DNA of 64,000 nucleotides from UMGS2069 sp045534555 (lineage in GTDB: Bacteria; Bacillota; Clostridia; Christensenellales; UBA1242). The stretch is from positions 16,131 through 80,130 of the forward strand of contig JAZSJW010000002.1 of NCBI GenBank assembly GCA_045534555.1, written 5' to 3'. Made by a program: the position numbers and the translations under genes. The notes under the pieces are model-generated. The model saw nothing but the letters and a program-made list of their open reading frames with translations, was not told the origin of the DNA and did not search any database. Positions 53,432 to 61,955 of the stretch are shown in pieces; within the stretch, counting starts at the first letter, position 1, and every line of letters begins with the position of its first letter.

Positions 53432-55585
53432 CTACCTGTAAACGTCATAAACATTCCCTAAGGCTTTTATCTTGTTTATAACTTCAACCAACTGTTTTCT
53501 TGAAGAAATTCTTACCCCAACATTTATAATTGTATCTTCTTTTTTGTTGTTTTTATCCATATTAACATAGGTAATATCTATTTTATTTTCTGCGATTTTA
53601 TTTGTAACAGATGCTAATACACCCATAGTGTTTTTTGCATACACCTTAAAAGTTGCATCATATAGTTCTTTAGAAGTTTCTTCAGCCCATTCTGTAGTAA
53701 TAATTCTGTCATTTTCTAAACTACTCAAACACGGGCAATCACTTCTATGAACTGTTACACCTTTACCCCTTGATACAAAGCCTACGATATCATCTCCCGG
53801 AATAGGATTACAACATTTTGCGAACTTTTTAAGTAAATCGCTATGACCACCAATCATTACACTATCACTAGATTTAGACACTTTATTTCCAACAAAAGAT
53901 TTCTGTTTCTTTTGCTCTTCTTTTAAGTTTAACAAAAATTTACCTAAAGCTTGTGATGATGTTAATCCACCATATCCAACAATAGCATATAATTCTTCTA
54001 TTGTTGATAAGTTATATTTGTTTTGAATTTCACTTAAGGTTTCTTTATCTTCAAATAATTTATTTAGTGTAGTTCCGTTTCTCTTTGCATATTCATCAAG
54101 GATATCTTTTCCTATTTTAATATTTTCTTCTTTCTTTTCTTTCTTGAAGTATGCTTTTATTTTAGATAAAGCTTCTTTACTCTTTACAAGCTTCATCCAG
54201 TCCCTAGATGGACCTTTAGAAGCTGTTGATGTTATAATTTCAACTTGATCGCCCGTCTTTAAAGGTGTAACCAAAGTCACCATTTTACCATTAACTTTAG
54301 CACCTACACATCTATTACCAAGTGAACTATGTATAATGTATGCAAAATCAAGAGGTATTGCGTCCTTTGGAAGCTCTATAACACTCATATCTGGAGTAAA
54401 CACAAAGATTTTATCTTTATAATATTCCCTTTGAATTTCATCTAAAACTTGTTCAGACTTTTCTTTTAATGTTAACTCCTCAGAACTTTTTGTAAGGCTA
54501 TTTTTAAGAGCTAAAATACCACCTTTGTTATTTATAGCTTTAACACCTTTTTCTTTATATATCCAGTGAGCCGCAATACCATATTCACAATAGTTATGCA
54601 TTTCTTCAGTTCTTATTTGAACTTCAAATGGGACAACACCATCTTCACCCTCATGTTGCACCGTTGTATGAAGAGACATATATAAATTTGGCTTAGGATT
54701 TGCAATATAATCTTTAATTCTACCCTCAACAGGCTTCCATTTGTCATTCACCGCACCAAGCATTGTGTAACAATCCTGTACATTTTTAACAATAATTCTG
54801 TGCGCAACAATATCAAATAAACCTTGTTTACCTTTCTTTTGAATTTTATTAAATATACTAAACCCGCTTTTTCTTCTACTTTGAACTATTGCATCAATAC
54901 CATGTTGTTTTGCAAGTTTTTTGATTTCATCTGCAATCTCTTGAACTAAACTTTCGCTTCGTTTAAAATAGTCATCTAAATATTGATTAATTTCTTTATA
55001 ATCTTCTGGATACACATATCTAAAACACAAATCTTCCATTTGTCTTTTAAACACACTCATACCTAAGCGCTCTGCTATTGGGACATATATATCTAATGTC
55101 TCTTTTGCTATTTTCACTTGCTTTTCTGGTGATAAATATTCAAGTGTTTGAATATTGTGTAACCTATCAGCTAGTTTTACAAAAGCAACCCTTGTATCGC
55201 TTCCCATAGCCAAAAATATGTTTCTTAGTTTTTCAATTTGGTCACCATGTAAATAATATGCTCTTTTGATATCGTTAATTTTAGTAACACCAACTAAAAT
55301 TCTAGTTATTGTTTCACCAAAATTTTCTCGAAGTTCTTTTTCTGTTGTATCAGTATCGTCTAAACAATCATGCAAAATACCACAGATAACAGTATTATCA
55401 TCTGCTTTTAAATCTGCGAGGATTTTAGAAACTGTATATGGGTGAAGAATATAGTCTTCTCCACTAGCCCTCTTTCGTCCCTCATGTTTTTTGCTTGCAA
55501 AAGCAAGAGCTTTTTCAATCTTTTTAAGCCCTTCCTCTCCGTATAAATCTAACAACTGTTTTTTATAGTTCTTTTCTAATTGCAT
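53432..55585 (-). CDS. relA: (p)ppGpp synthetase/hydrolase, RelA/SpoT family
   Basis: 717 residues. HD hydrolase with ICGILHDCLDDTDTTEKEL (HDxx-D-D) near residue 75; synthetase region RRKSGFSIFNKIQKKGKQGLFDIVAHRIIV near 240; TGS domain IFVFTPDMSVIELPKDAIPLDFAYIIHSSLG near 395; ZBD-like block CCNPIPGDDIVGFVSRGKGVTVHRSDCP; C-terminal ACT domain AKNTMGVLASVTNKIAENKID. A bifunctional stringent-response enzyme, the normal single long Rel of Firmicutes. 9 nt downstream of a GNAT gene. Confidence 0.95.
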   Translation of the reverse strand: MQLEKNYKKQLLDLYGEEGLKKIEKALAFASKKHEGRKRASGEDYILHPYTVSKILADLKADDNTVICGILHDCLDDTDTTEKELRENFGETITRILVGVTKINDIKRAYYLHGDQIEKLRNIFLAMGSDTRVAFVKLADRLHNIQTLEYLSPEKQVKIAKETLDIYVPIAERLGMSVFKRQMEDLCFRYVYPEDYKEINQYLDDYFKRSESLVQEIADEIKKLAKQHGIDAIVQSRRKSGFSIFNKIQKKGKQGLFDIVAHRIIVKNVQDCYTMLGAVNDKWKPVEGRIKDYIANPKPNLYMSLHTTVQHEGEDGVVPFEVQIRTEEMHNYCEYGIAAHWIYKEKGVKAINNKGGILALKNSLTKSSEELTLKEKSEQVLDEIQREYYKDKIFVFTPDMSVIELPKDAIPLDFAYIIHSSLGNRCVGAKVNGKMVTLVTPLKTGDQVEIITSTASKGPSRDWMKLVKSKEALSKIKAYFKKEKKEENIKIGKDILDEYAKRNGTTLNKLFEDKETLSEIQNKYNLSTIEELYAIVGYGGLTSSQALGKFLLNLKEEQKKQKSFVGNKVSKSSDSVMIGGHSDLLKKFAKCCNPIPGDDIVGFVSRGKGVTVHRSDCPCLSSLENDRIITTEWAEETSKELYDATFKVYAKNTMGVLASVTNKIAENKIDITYVNMDKNNKKEDTIINVGVRISSRKQLVEVINKIKALGNVYDVYR

Positions 55586-55594
55586 AAAATTCCC

Positions 55595-56173
55595 TTATAA
55601 CTGTTTTTCCATATGATAGCACTTTGGCTTCTTTTCTCTATATCCATTATACCCATAGTATTCATTAATTACTTTAAAGCCTTGCGATTTATACAACTCT
55701 AAAGCTGGTGTATTTTCAACTAAAACATCTAAACTCAAAGTTTTAACATTCTGTTTCGCAAAATATTCAAGAAACTTCGTACCGAAACCTCTACGCCTAT
55801 AATTTTCATCAATTGTTAAAGCCAAAATGTAGAGTTCGTTTTCTTTTTTATAATTCTTTATAGGTAAAAAATAATTTTCTATAACGTGGTCTTGATATTT
55901 ATTTACACCAAGCCACTTTGAATAATCAGATGTTAATTTTGTGTGTTCATCTATAACAACAGTAATGCCAATAATCTTTTTTTGATATTCAAAAACATAT
56001 ACATTATCAAAATTAAAAGCAGTTCCTTCATTGTCTAACATTTCAATTAGTGTTTGAATAGCTTCTTCATAACTGGATTTTGCAAGACTTGGGTAAATAT
56101 ACCTATCAGTTTTGTAGATAAGTTCAGCAATTACTCGTTTGTCATCACCATTTTTTACATTCCTAATTACCAT
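55595..56173 (-). CDS. GNAT-family N-acetyltransferase, leaderless
   Basis: 192 residues. Motif A ALTIDENYRRRGFGTKFLEYFAKQ (R-x-x-G-x-G) near residue 125 and LVENTPALELYKSQGFKVINEYYGY near the end. Substrate unknown. There is no ribosome binding site; the -10 box is 8 nt before ATG. First gene of the operon with relA/spoT. Confidence 0.82.
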   Translation of the reverse strand: MVIRNVKNGDDKRVIAELIYKTDRYIYPSLAKSSYEEAIQTLIEMLDNEGTAFNFDNVYVFEYQKKIIGITVVIDEHTKLTSDYSKWLGVNKYQDHVIENYFLPIKNYKKENELYILALTIDENYRRRGFGTKFLEYFAKQNVKTLSLDVLVENTPALELYKSQGFKVINEYYGYNGYREKKPKCYHMEKQL

Positions 56174-56181
56174 ATATAATT

Positions 56182-56209
56182 ATTATAAATAAAAAAGTAA
56201 TTTTTTCAA
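56182..56209 (-). promoter_or_regulatory. Promoter of the GNAT-rel operon
   Basis: TTGAAA (56204-56209), 16-nt spacer, TATAAT (56182-56187), eight bases before ATG 56173, implying a near-leaderless transcript. Confidence 0.72.
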
Positions 56210-56331
56210 AACCTTTTAATAATTATTTTGTAAATTGACATTTAAAACAATTTAATTTTGTAAATGATAGGAGAAATCCTAATAAACATATTTTATAAAT
56301 GTTTTAATTTTTTTTAACAAAATCAACAGAA

Positions 56332-56361
56332 AAAAAACACACTAATTGATAGTGTGTTTTT
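56332..56361 (-). terminator. Terminator of the NfeD-SPFH operon
   Basis: ACACACTA / TAGTGTGT hairpin with ATTGA loop and T-run on the minus strand side. Confidence 0.85.
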
Positions 56362-56364
56362 ATC

Positions 56365-57306
56365 TTAATTTTTCTTAATAGCCGCTTTTTTAGGTTCTTC
56401 TTTTGCTTTTACTTTTTCTTCTTTTTTAGATTTTACAGGTTCTTTTGCATAATTAACAGTTTCCGTAACACTTGCTACCATACTTGCAACATCTGTTAGG
56501 TTTGATGGAACTATTAATTTTGTGGCATTTCCATTCGCTAGTGTTTTTAATGCCTCATATCCTTCTAAAGTTAGATATGCTTGGTCGGGTTTTGCATCAA
56601 TAATTTTTTGAATTGCAAGAGCCTTACCTTCTGCCTCTGCTATTAAAGCTGCTTTTTGCGCTTCTGCTCTTAAAATTGCAGCCTCTTTCTCACCTTCTGC
56701 AATTAAAATGTTACTTCTCTTCTCACCTTCTGCAAGAAGTATTGCTTCTCTTCTTTCACGCTCTGCCCTCATTTGCTTTTCCATCGCTTCACGAATTGCT
56801 TGAGGCGGGTCAATGTTTTTAAGTTCAACACGGTTAATTTTAATTCCCCAAGGGTCTGTAGCCTCATCAAGAATAGATCTCATTTTTGAATTTACTGTAT
56901 CACGACTAGTTAATGTTTCATCTAATTCAAGTTCACCAACAATGTTTCTTAAGGTTGTTGCAGTTAAATTTTCAATAGCTGCAATAGGTCTTTCAACACC
57001 ATAAGAATATAATTTAGGGTCTGTTATTTGAAAATAAACAACCGTATCAATTTGCATAGTAACGTTATCTTTAGTAATAATAGGTTGTGGTTGGAAATCA
57101 GCAACCTTTTCTTTTAAGCTAATTTCTGGTCCACATCTATCGAAAAATGGCAATATTAAATGCACACCTGTTTGTAAAGTTTTATTGTATTTACCAAGCC
57201 TTTCAACAACCCTTGCTGTAGACTGCCTTACAATTCTAATACTTGCACCTAAAAGCACAACTGCTAAAATTCCTAATACTAATAAAATTATTCCCAATGG
57301 AGACAT
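56365..57306 (-). CDS. SPFH/stomatin-family membrane protein
   Basis: 313 residues. One N-terminal membrane helix (GIILLVLGILAVVLLGAS), then the SPFH (PHB) domain with VVERLGKYNKTLQTGVHLILPFFD and RDTVNSKMRSILDEATDPWGIKINRVELKNI, and a coiled coil rich in AEGEK repeats (EAILLAEGEKRSNILIAEGEKEAAILRAEAQKAA). QmcA-like, forms membrane microdomain scaffolds. Paired with NfeD, 1 nt apart. Confidence 0.93.
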   Translation of the reverse strand: MSPLGIILLVLGILAVVLLGASIRIVRQSTARVVERLGKYNKTLQTGVHLILPFFDRCGPEISLKEKVADFQPQPIITKDNVTMQIDTVVYFQITDPKLYSYGVERPIAAIENLTATTLRNIVGELELDETLTSRDTVNSKMRSILDEATDPWGIKINRVELKNIDPPQAIREAMEKQMRAERERREAILLAEGEKRSNILIAEGEKEAAILRAEAQKAALIAEAEGKALAIQKIIDAKPDQAYLTLEGYEALKTLANGNATKLIVPSNLTDVASMVASVTETVNYAKEPVKSKKEEKVKAKEEPKKAAIKKN

Positions 57307-57307
57307 A

Positions 57308-57739
57308 TTATTTTTCCTCCTTCCTTACTATTAATTTATTTCCTTCTATTTTTTCAATAATTACGTACTCTTTTTCTTCTACTACTTGATTATTCTTTTC
57401 TTTGACAGAATATGTTATACCATTAATTTTTACCGTTCCCATCTCGTCTTCAGTAATTTTGGTAATCAATTTCACCCTTTTGCCAATTAATAAGTCCAAA
57501 TTTGTCTTCTCTTTTGATTTATTAAGCCATTTTAAAGCAACTTTTCTCAATCCCAAGATAGAACCAACAGCAATAACCACAGCTACAATTATTTGAATTT
57601 CAAAGCCAACTTTACAGCCAGCTAAAATCATAGCTACAAATGCACCAAGTGCAATCCAAATACTAACTAAATCTAGTGTTAAAAACTCTACAACTAAAGT
57701 AATAACTACCACACCTAGCCAAATATATAGCCAAGCCAT
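57308..57739 (-). CDS. NfeD-family membrane protein
   Basis: 143 residues. Helices at about residues 3-24, 28-46 and 50-64, then an OB-fold (LLIGKRVKLITKITEDEMGTVKINGITYSV). NfeD partners stomatin-like proteins in nearly all such operons. AGGAGG precedes the ATG. TATTAT near 57763 with TTGCCA 18 nt upstream may be the promoter. Confidence 0.9.
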   Translation of the reverse strand: MAWLYIWLGVVVITLVVEFLTLDLVSIWIALGAFVAMILAGCKVGFEIQIIVAVVIAVGSILGLRKVALKWLNKSKEKTNLDLLIGKRVKLITKITEDEMGTVKINGITYSVKEKNNQVVEEKEYVIIEKIEGNKLIVRKEEK

Positions 57740-57810
57740 ATTTACCCTCCTTTCTCATTTTATGATATAATAATATCATATTCAAAAAGGTTTTGGCAAA
57801 TGATTTGGTA

Positions 57811-57839
57811 TTGACATTAGGCATATTTAGTGTTAAAAT
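57811..57839 (+). promoter_or_regulatory. Promoter of the methyltransferase-like gene
   Basis: TTGACA (57811-57816), 17-nt spacer, TAAAAT (57834-57839), AAAGGAG before ATG 57864. Confidence 0.8.
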
Positions 57840-57863
57840 CAGCTCAATTTAAAGGAGCCAAAA

Positions 57864-58583
57864 ATGAAACTAGATAAAGAACAAGTTGCTATGTTACTAG
57901 AATTATCACAAGAATATCTTAGCGAAAACATAGAAAGATATACCGAACAAGAAAAAAGAAAATTTATGAACGAACTTTTACAAAGCATTAAAGGCGATCA
58001 AAATTTCATATATGACGGAGTATATGATTTTCTTGTATATTATAATTTGGTAAAGGGAGTTTCAAGACACAAAAGTTTTGCAAATTATATAACCCGCAAG
58101 TATTCTCCTCTTCACCATAAAAAAGTTCTTGATGTTGGAGCAGGCAGACTTTGCAATCTTTCAACCATGCTTGCAAAAAGAGGGTTTGACATGTTTGCTA
58201 TGGACCCAAATATCAGATTGCTCCCAAACGAAGCAAAAACTTTAAATATCCATATCGACAAAAATTTGTTTTTATGTGACGAATTTGCAAAAAATAAAAA
58301 GGGAACCAATATAAAAGATTTTAATTTACTTATTGGTCTTGAACCTTGCATCGGAACAGAACATATAATAAGACAAGCTTTAAAATATGATAAACCATTT
58401 GATGTTGTTTTATGTTATGAAGCCCATAAAGCCTTAAATGGTAAAAGTTTTAAAACTGTTGATGAATGGTTTGATTTTATTTTAAAAATATCAAAAGAAA
58501 TATCAATAATTAAACATGACGGAAATTATATTGCAACAAATTTTGCACCTCAACAAATTAAAGAACTTGAGCCTGAAGCATAA
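57864..58583 (+). CDS. SAM-dependent methyltransferase-like protein
   Basis: 239 residues. KKVLDVGAGRLCNLSTMLAKRGFDMFAMDPN (about residues 88-118) is a Rossmann-type SAM-binding site with motif I VGAGRLC. An N-terminal helical domain of about 85 residues precedes it. FNLLIGLEPCIGTEHIIRQALK follows as the motif IV area, without a clear catalytic tetrad. Substrate unknown. Single gene. Confidence 0.75.
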   Translation: MKLDKEQVAMLLELSQEYLSENIERYTEQEKRKFMNELLQSIKGDQNFIYDGVYDFLVYYNLVKGVSRHKSFANYITRKYSPLHHKKVLDVGAGRLCNLSTMLAKRGFDMFAMDPNIRLLPNEAKTLNIHIDKNLFLCDEFAKNKKGTNIKDFNLLIGLEPCIGTEHIIRQALKYDKPFDVVLCYEAHKALNGKSFKTVDEWFDFILKISKEISIIKHDGNYIATNFAPQQIKELEPEA

Positions 58584-58613
58584 AAAAACACTTCTTTACG
58601 AAGTGCTTTTTTA
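58583..58613. terminator. Shared terminator, methyltransferase-like and CYTH genes
   Basis: GCACTTCG / GAAGTG hairpin with T-runs on both strands. Confidence 0.82.
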
Positions 58614-59153
58614 TTTATCATTTATCATAGCTTTTTTCATTAAAACTTGAATACCCTCATAAGTAACATCTTTTTCTGTCAAACCATATTTCTTTACATA
58701 ATCATAAATTTCATTGATATTTTCACTATCTTTTAGCTCAATTTCCATTAACTCACCTAAGTTTTTAACAGTATCAAAATCAAATTCAAAATTGTCTAAC
58801 TTATAAGAAATTCTCGTTTTGTCTATCACCATTTGCACTGAAAACCCTAAAGCAAATAACACTTTCTCCAATTGGTTTTTATCTTCTACCTCAGTTTCAT
58901 ATTCATCACAGTATATTGGATTTGCTTCATAATGGATTTTTTTGTAACATAAAATATTACCTTTTTCTGTTTCTCTAATCCTCAAACATTCTTGAGTTAC
59001 TCCATCAATTTCAAAATCTTTAAATGCGGGAATATAATATGTATCAATTTGTCTAATCGTTTTCTTTTTTTTCGCAATCTTTTCTAAATCGCTTATTATT
59101 TTTTCTTTAATGTCTTTGTTTATCACAAATTTACACTCTATTTCTTTTCCCAT
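58611..59153 (-). CDS. CYTH-domain protein, class IV adenylate cyclase-like
   Basis: 180 residues, whole protein is one CYTH domain: MGKEIECKFVINKDIKEKI, TQECLRIRETEKGNILCYKKIH, CDEYETEVEDKN, FEFDFDTVKNLGELMEIELKD. CYTH enzymes act on triphosphates (thiamine triphosphate, tripolyphosphate or ATP to cAMP). Which one applies here is not visible. A second CYTH domain is in the HTH-AAA gene of this window. Confidence 0.85.
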   Translation of the reverse strand: MGKEIECKFVINKDIKEKIISDLEKIAKKKKTIRQIDTYYIPAFKDFEIDGVTQECLRIRETEKGNILCYKKIHYEANPIYCDEYETEVEDKNQLEKVLFALGFSVQMVIDKTRISYKLDNFEFDFDTVKNLGELMEIELKDSENINEIYDYVKKYGLTEKDVTYEGIQVLMKKAMINDK

Positions 59154-59251
59154 AACTTTTACTCCCTTTATAAATTAAGGATACCAAAAAAACGAACTAA
59201 AAACAAATATTTAATAGTTTATAACAAAAATTTTTTTATCTTTCTTTTTAT

Positions 59252-59280
59252 TTGCTTTTATTTTTTCACTTTGATATACT
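59252..59280 (+). promoter_or_regulatory. Promoter of the cation exchanger gene
   Basis: TTGCTT (59252-59257), 17-nt spacer, TATACT (59275-59280). Confidence 0.65.
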
Positions 59281-59315
59281 GCTAAAGTTTTCGAGTAAAA
59301 TAAAGGAGAATATTT

Positions 59316-60335
59316 ATGAGTATATTTTTAAATGTTTTATTTCTTATTTTTGGTATGGTATTTTTAATCAAAGGTGCAGACTTTTTTGTATCTGGCGCAA
59401 GTGCAGTTGCTAAAAAACTAAAAGTGCCATCAATATTTATTGGTCTTACAATTGTTGCCGTTGGAACAAGTTTGCCTGAGCTATCAGTTAGTATTGCAAG
59501 TGCTATTTCTGGAAGCATTGATATGAGTGTTGGTAATATTGTCGGTTCAAATCTTTTTAACATGTTATTTGTTACAGGTTTAGTTGCAGTATTTTCACCT
59601 ATTCCAATGTCACAAACAACAAAAAAAATTGATTTTCCATTCTTAAACGCAATAACTGCTGTTTTACTACTTTTCAGTTTAGATAGAGCATTAAATGGCG
59701 CTAACAAAAACTTGTTATCAAGAACGGATAGTATTCTCCTTGTTGTTCTAGTCATATTGTACATTTGTATTCTTATATTTAATGCAAATCGTGATAGAAA
59801 AAGAAAAATCAGACAAGACCTTTATCTTAATAAGACAAAAGACCCAAACTATATTGAACCACCTAAAGAAAAAGAATTAAAAGTTTGGCAAATTATTGTT
59901 TATTTTATCTTTGGATTAGCCGCCGTTGTTTTTGGCGGAGAATGTGTTTCTTCAACTGCTAAATTCTTAGCTATAAAAATGGGTATGAGTGAAGCTTTAG
60001 TCGGATTAACAATTGTCGCTTTCGGCACTAGCCTACCTGAACTTGTAACAAGTGTTGTCGCATCTAGAAAAGGTGACAATGAATTAGCTCTTGGAAATGT
60101 TGTTGGGTCAAACATTATGAATATTGGAGTAATTTTAGGATTGGTTGGTACTATTGGTCAAGCACCGGTATCAACTGTTATTTTAACAGATATAATCATA
60201 CTCTTAGTTTCAACAATTATTTTTACTTTCTTCTGTTGCAGGAAAAATGATATCAACAAAAAAGAAGGCACACTTTTTATGTGTATGTACCTTCTATATA
60301 TTGCTTTTGCAATTGTCAGAAATTATTGTTTCTAA
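59316..60335 (+). CDS. Calcium/sodium antiporter, CaCA family
   Basis: 339 residues with about ten membrane helices in two inverted halves. Each half has the alpha-repeat: AVGTSLPELSVSIASAISGSIDMSVGNIVGSNLFNM and AFGTSLPELVTSVVASRKGDNELALGNVVGSNIMNI. The middle cytoplasmic loop (NRDRKRKIRQDLYLNKTKD) is charged. YrbG-like exporters expel Ca2+ for Na+ or H+. AAAGGAG precedes the ATG. Single gene. Confidence 0.93.
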   Translation: MSIFLNVLFLIFGMVFLIKGADFFVSGASAVAKKLKVPSIFIGLTIVAVGTSLPELSVSIASAISGSIDMSVGNIVGSNLFNMLFVTGLVAVFSPIPMSQTTKKIDFPFLNAITAVLLLFSLDRALNGANKNLLSRTDSILLVVLVILYICILIFNANRDRKRKIRQDLYLNKTKDPNYIEPPKEKELKVWQIIVYFIFGLAAVVFGGECVSSTAKFLAIKMGMSEALVGLTIVAFGTSLPELVTSVVASRKGDNELALGNVVGSNIMNIGVILGLVGTIGQAPVSTVILTDIIILLVSTIIFTFFCCRKNDINKKEGTLFMCMYLLYIAFAIVRNYCF

Positions 60336-60340
60336 GAAAA

Positions 60341-60368
60341 AAACCATGCTTTAAATAAGCATGGTTTT
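60341..60368. terminator. Shared terminator, exchanger and XRE genes
   Basis: AAACCATGCTT / AAGCATGGTTT hairpin with T6 and A-run. Confidence 0.9.
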
Positions 60369-60372
60369 TTCT

Positions 60373-60579
60373 TTAAAAATAAAATAAGTTTTCAAATTTT
60401 TCATCTAAAGCAACACATATTAATAGTGCCAATTTTGCTGATGGATTAAATAAATTTTTCTCAATTGAAATAATTGTTTGTCTTGTTGTTCCAACCATTT
60501 TTGCAAGTTCTTCTTGGCTTACACCTCGTTTTTGTCTAACTTCTTTTAAATTGTTTTTTAATATTAAGTCTTTATCCAT
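60373..60579 (-). CDS. XRE-family small repressor
   Basis: 68 residues, entirely one HTH: NNLKEVRQKRGVSQEELAKMVGTTRQTIISIEKNLFNPSAKLALLICVALDEKFENLFYF. YgzD-like. Its ATG overlaps the stop of the upstream membrane-protein gene (TAATG). Probably binds the twin palindromes at the promoter and represses its own operon. Confidence 0.9.
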   Translation of the reverse strand: MDKDLILKNNLKEVRQKRGVSQEELAKMVGTTRQTIISIEKNLFNPSAKLALLICVALDEKFENLFYF

Positions 60580-60911
60580 TATAAAACTCCAACATTAAAT
60601 AAAATATAAAGAACAAGCATTGTTATTGCTCCCAAAGCCTCTAAAACAGCACCTATTAAAACCCCATAAGGCCTTTTAGCAATAAAGAACTGACAAAAAT
60701 AGAAAACGCTTGCCCATGAAAAACAAATCATCGCAATTGCATAAATTGCTGTATAATGCCCTAAATATCCCTCTATAATCATTAAGACTACAGCTATAAA
60801 ACAAGCAACAATATTTCCTATCCAACAAGATTTATTTATTTTTGCCTTTTCCATTTCTCCCACAACTATTTTTTTCTTTTGTGCTTTTTCTAAAATTTCT
60901 TGTTTTTCCAT
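60579..60911 (-). CDS. Small membrane protein paired with XRE repressor
   Basis: 110 residues from ATG 60911; an earlier ATG lies directly on the AGGAG. Three membrane helices (SCWIGNIVACFIAVVLMIIEGYLG, YAIAMICFSWASVFYFCQFFIA, GVLIGAVLEALGAITMLVLYILF) after a charged N-terminus QEILEKAQKKKIVVGEMEKAK, the DUF6442-like pattern seen beside XRE genes. Function unknown. Confidence 0.75.
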   Translation of the reverse strand: MEKQEILEKAQKKKIVVGEMEKAKINKSCWIGNIVACFIAVVLMIIEGYLGHYTAIYAIAMICFSWASVFYFCQFFIAKRPYGVLIGAVLEALGAITMLVLYILFNVGVL

Positions 60912-60924
60912 AAACATCTCCTTT

Positions 60925-60944
60925 ATGTAAAGTTTTATTTACAT
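60925..60944. promoter_or_regulatory. Operator O2 of the XRE operon
   Basis: 20-bp palindrome ATGTAAA-N6-TTTACAT just downstream of the -10, across the expected transcription start. Confidence 0.75.
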
Positions 60945-60948
60945 TTAT

Positions 60949-60977
60949 ATTATATGCAACAAACACATGAATGTCAA
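60949..60977 (-). promoter_or_regulatory. Promoter of the XRE operon
   Basis: TTGACA (60972-60977), 17-nt spacer, TATAAT (60949-60954). The -35 lies inside operator O1. Confidence 0.88.
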
Positions 60978-60990
60978 GTTTTATTTACAT
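60971..60990. promoter_or_regulatory. Operator O1 of the XRE operon
   Basis: Same 20-bp sequence as O2 but for one base (ATGTAAA-N6-TTGACAT); that base creates the -35 box. Centres are 46 bp apart. Confidence 0.75.
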
Positions 60991-61074
60991 TTTTTATTTA
61001 ATTTTTTATATTTTCAAATTTGTGTGACTTTTTAACAAAAATAAAATATAATTACATTAGTTTAAGGAGTATTT

Positions 61075-61953
61075 ATGGCAAAAGTATTAGTATCTAAGGT
61101 TTGTGGATTATGTGCAGGCTCTCGTCTAGCAATTGACAAAACACGAGAAGCTGTGAAAAATCAAAAAAATGTTGTTCTATTTAAAGAAATTTTACATAAT
61201 AAAAACGTTTTAAAAGAACTTGAAAATCAAGGAGCATCGACAAAAAATCTTTTAGAAGAAATGACCGAAAAAGATTATGTTATTATTAGAGCTCATGGAG
61301 AACCAAAATCAACTTATGACAACTTAAATAGTCGAAACATTAAATATCTTGACTGTACTTGTGGCAACGTTAAGGCAATAAACTTTCTTGTAAACAAAAA
61401 AGAAGCTGAAGGTTATAAAATAATTCTCATCGGAAAATACGGATTTAATGGAAAAGAAATGCACCCAGAAGTAAAAGGAACTTCTGGTTGGTGCACAAAT
61501 CCAATTATGATTGAGGACGAAAGCGAAGTCGATAATATCGACATGTCCTACCCTAAATATTTTTTAGTAATTCAAACAACATTCTCTAAAACAAAAGCTG
61601 AAAAAATACTAGAAAAAATTAAGAACGTTATGAACGAAAACAAAAAAATATTTGAGTATAAAAATACTATTTGTGATGCACAAAAAAATATTAATATAGC
61701 ATCAAAACAACTAGCTGAAAAAGTTGATGTTATGATAATTATTGGTGGAAAAAACTCAAGCAATACAAAAGAGCTTTATAATGCTATGAAAGATATAAAA
61801 CCGTCTTATCATATTGAAAACCAAACTGATTTACTTGAGCTTATAAACTTAGGATTAATAAGCCACAACCAAACAATTGGTTTAACTGCCGGCGCATCAA
61901 CAATGCTTGAAGATATTGAAAATATAAAAAAGTTTTTAGAAACAAAGGTGTAA
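61075..61953 (+). CDS. ispH: 4-hydroxy-3-methylbut-2-enyl diphosphate reductase (IspH)
   Basis: 292 residues. Three cluster cysteines can be placed: Cys10 or Cys13 (KVCGLCAGSRLAI), Cys98 or 100 area (LDCTCGNVKAI) and Cys in KNTICDAQKN. His in KEILHNKNVL and KEMHPEVKGTSGW (His-x-Glu) are conserved, as is IGGKNSSNTKELY. The usual GFCFGV start is altered to GLCAGS, a divergent form. It makes IPP and DMAPP, the last step of the MEP pathway. AAGGAG precedes ATG; weak TATAAT near 61047. Confidence 0.88.
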   Translation: MAKVLVSKVCGLCAGSRLAIDKTREAVKNQKNVVLFKEILHNKNVLKELENQGASTKNLLEEMTEKDYVIIRAHGEPKSTYDNLNSRNIKYLDCTCGNVKAINFLVNKKEAEGYKIILIGKYGFNGKEMHPEVKGTSGWCTNPIMIEDESEVDNIDMSYPKYFLVIQTTFSKTKAEKILEKIKNVMNENKKIFEYKNTICDAQKNINIASKQLAEKVDVMIIIGGKNSSNTKELYNAMKDIKPSYHIENQTDLLELINLGLISHNQTIGLTAGASTMLEDIENIKKFLETKV

Positions 61954-61955
61954 CT

